From contig NZ_JAJKLK010000024.1 of assembly GCF_020982545.1 (NCBI RefSeq), positions 62,001 to 126,000 on the forward strand: a DNA stretch of 64,000 nucleotides, given 5' to 3'. The position numbers and the translations under genes are program-made. Below the pieces are notes generated by a model. The model was not told where the DNA came from and did not search any database. It saw nothing but the letters and a program-made list of their open reading frames with translations. The DNA comes from Streptomyces sp. MNU76 (GTDB taxonomy: Bacteria > Actinomycetota > Actinomycetes > Streptomycetales > Streptomycetaceae). Position 1 is the first letter of the stretch. Every line of letters begins with the position of its first letter. Shown here one piece after another: positions 63,352-64,000 of this stretch.

Positions 63352-64000
63352 ATGGCCGGGAAGCCGGAAATGGAAGAAATGCCGAACAAGGACGACGGGG
63401 ATCCCCGCACGCCGATTGCGGTCGTCGGATACTCCTGCCGACTGCCCGGCGCGCCCGACCCGGAGACGTTCTGGCGGCTGCTCGCGACGGGCCGGCACGC
63501 CATCACCGAGGCGCCGTCCGACCGCTGGGACGCCGACGCGATCATGTCGGCCGGGGCGGCACCGGACGCCGAACGCGTGCGGTGGGGTGGCTTCCTCGAC
63601 CGGGCCGACCTCTTCGACGCCTCCTTCTTCGGGATCTCCCCCCGCGAGGCCACCGCCATGGACCCCCAACAGCGCCTGGTGCTGGAACTCGGCTGGGAGG
63701 CCCTGGAACACGCCGGCATCGTCCCCGGCACCCTGGCCGACAGCCCGACCGCCGTCTTCGTCGGCGCCGCCACCGACGACTACGCGACCCTGCGCGCCCG
63801 CCTGGGTGCCGCCGGCATCACCCGTCACACGGCCGTCGGCACCCAGCGCACCATGATCGCCAACCGGCTCTCCCACGCCCTCGACCTGCGGGGGCCGAGC
63901 CAGACCGTCGACAGCGGCCAGTCCTCTTCTCTGGTCGCCGTCCAACTGGCCTGCGAGAGCCTGCGCGCCGGCGACTGCACGGCCGCCCTGGCCGGCGGCG
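63352..64000 (+). CDS. Modular type I PKS, KSQ loading domain (runs off the window)
   Basis: The N-terminal ketosynthase reads IAVVGYSCRLPGAPDPE, WGGFLDRADLFDASFFGISP and MDPQQRLVLELGWEALEHAG. The active-site block is TVDSGQSSSLVAVQLACESL: Gln (codon 63919-63921) replaces the Cys, which marks a KSQ domain that decarboxylates malonyl or methylmalonyl groups to make the starter. Start is uncertain between ATG 63352, 63370 and 63379. The rest of the synthase is outside the window. Confidence 0.9.
   Translation, partial: MAGKPEMEEMPNKDDGDPRTPIAVVGYSCRLPGAPDPETFWRLLATGRHAITEAPSDRWDADAIMSAGAAPDAERVRWGGFLDRADLFDASFFGISPREATAMDPQQRLVLELGWEALEHAGIVPGTLADSPTAVFVGAATDDYATLRARLGAAGITRHTAVGTQRTMIANRLSHALDLRGPSQTVDSGQSSSLVAVQLACESLRAGDCTAALAGG

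Overview
The window is high-GC Streptomyces DNA: GTG starts, dense operons with 4-base stop/start overlaps, SARP, LAL and XRE regulators, and rare TTA codons. It has three parts. Positions 1-27.1 kb are accessory and mosaic. They hold a spermidine-synthase-like gene, a TetR/monooxygenase/MFS export locus, decayed genes, and a group made of XRE-PLD, Nudix, HD-hydrolase and flavoprotein genes whose promoters share a GGGACGTCC palindrome. They also hold a second, archaeal-type aspartyl-tRNA synthetase behind what looks like a complete T-box leader with a GAC (Asp) specifier, a P-loop kinase, GpsA, a second Nudix gene and an xis-int pair. Two partial tRNA genes (Arg at 17.3 kb, Pro at 27.1 kb) look like attachment-site scars. 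Between them lie a large protein of unknown function flanked by diverged direct repeats, a Gabija-like OLD-nuclease/UvrD-helicase pair and an IS5-type transposase. Positions 27.4-57.4 kb hold a nearly complete prodiginine (red) cluster in the Streptomyces coelicolor order: redG-H-I-J-K-L-M-N-O-P on the minus strand, then redQ-R, an unknown protein, redU, redV and redZ on the plus strand, then redY-W-X-D on the minus strand. RedM, O, W, X, N, V and I should build 4-methoxy-2,2'-bipyrrole-5-carbaldehyde; RedP, Q, R, J, L and K should build 2-undecylpyrrole; RedH joins the halves and RedG may cyclise the product. The divergent redP/redQ promoter carries a near-ideal SARP target: two facing arrays of three hexamers at 11-bp pitch. 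redL is interrupted by three -1 frame shifts. Similar single-base losses in C/G runs occur in several other genes, so base-calling errors should be excluded before any of these genes is called broken. From 57.5 kb to the end a second cluster begins: an MmyB-domain remnant, a LAL regulator with two TTA codons, a PaaK-like adenylating enzyme coupled to an acyltransferase, and divergently the first domain of a modular type I PKS with a KSQ loading ketosynthase (Gln in place of Cys), cut by the window edge.
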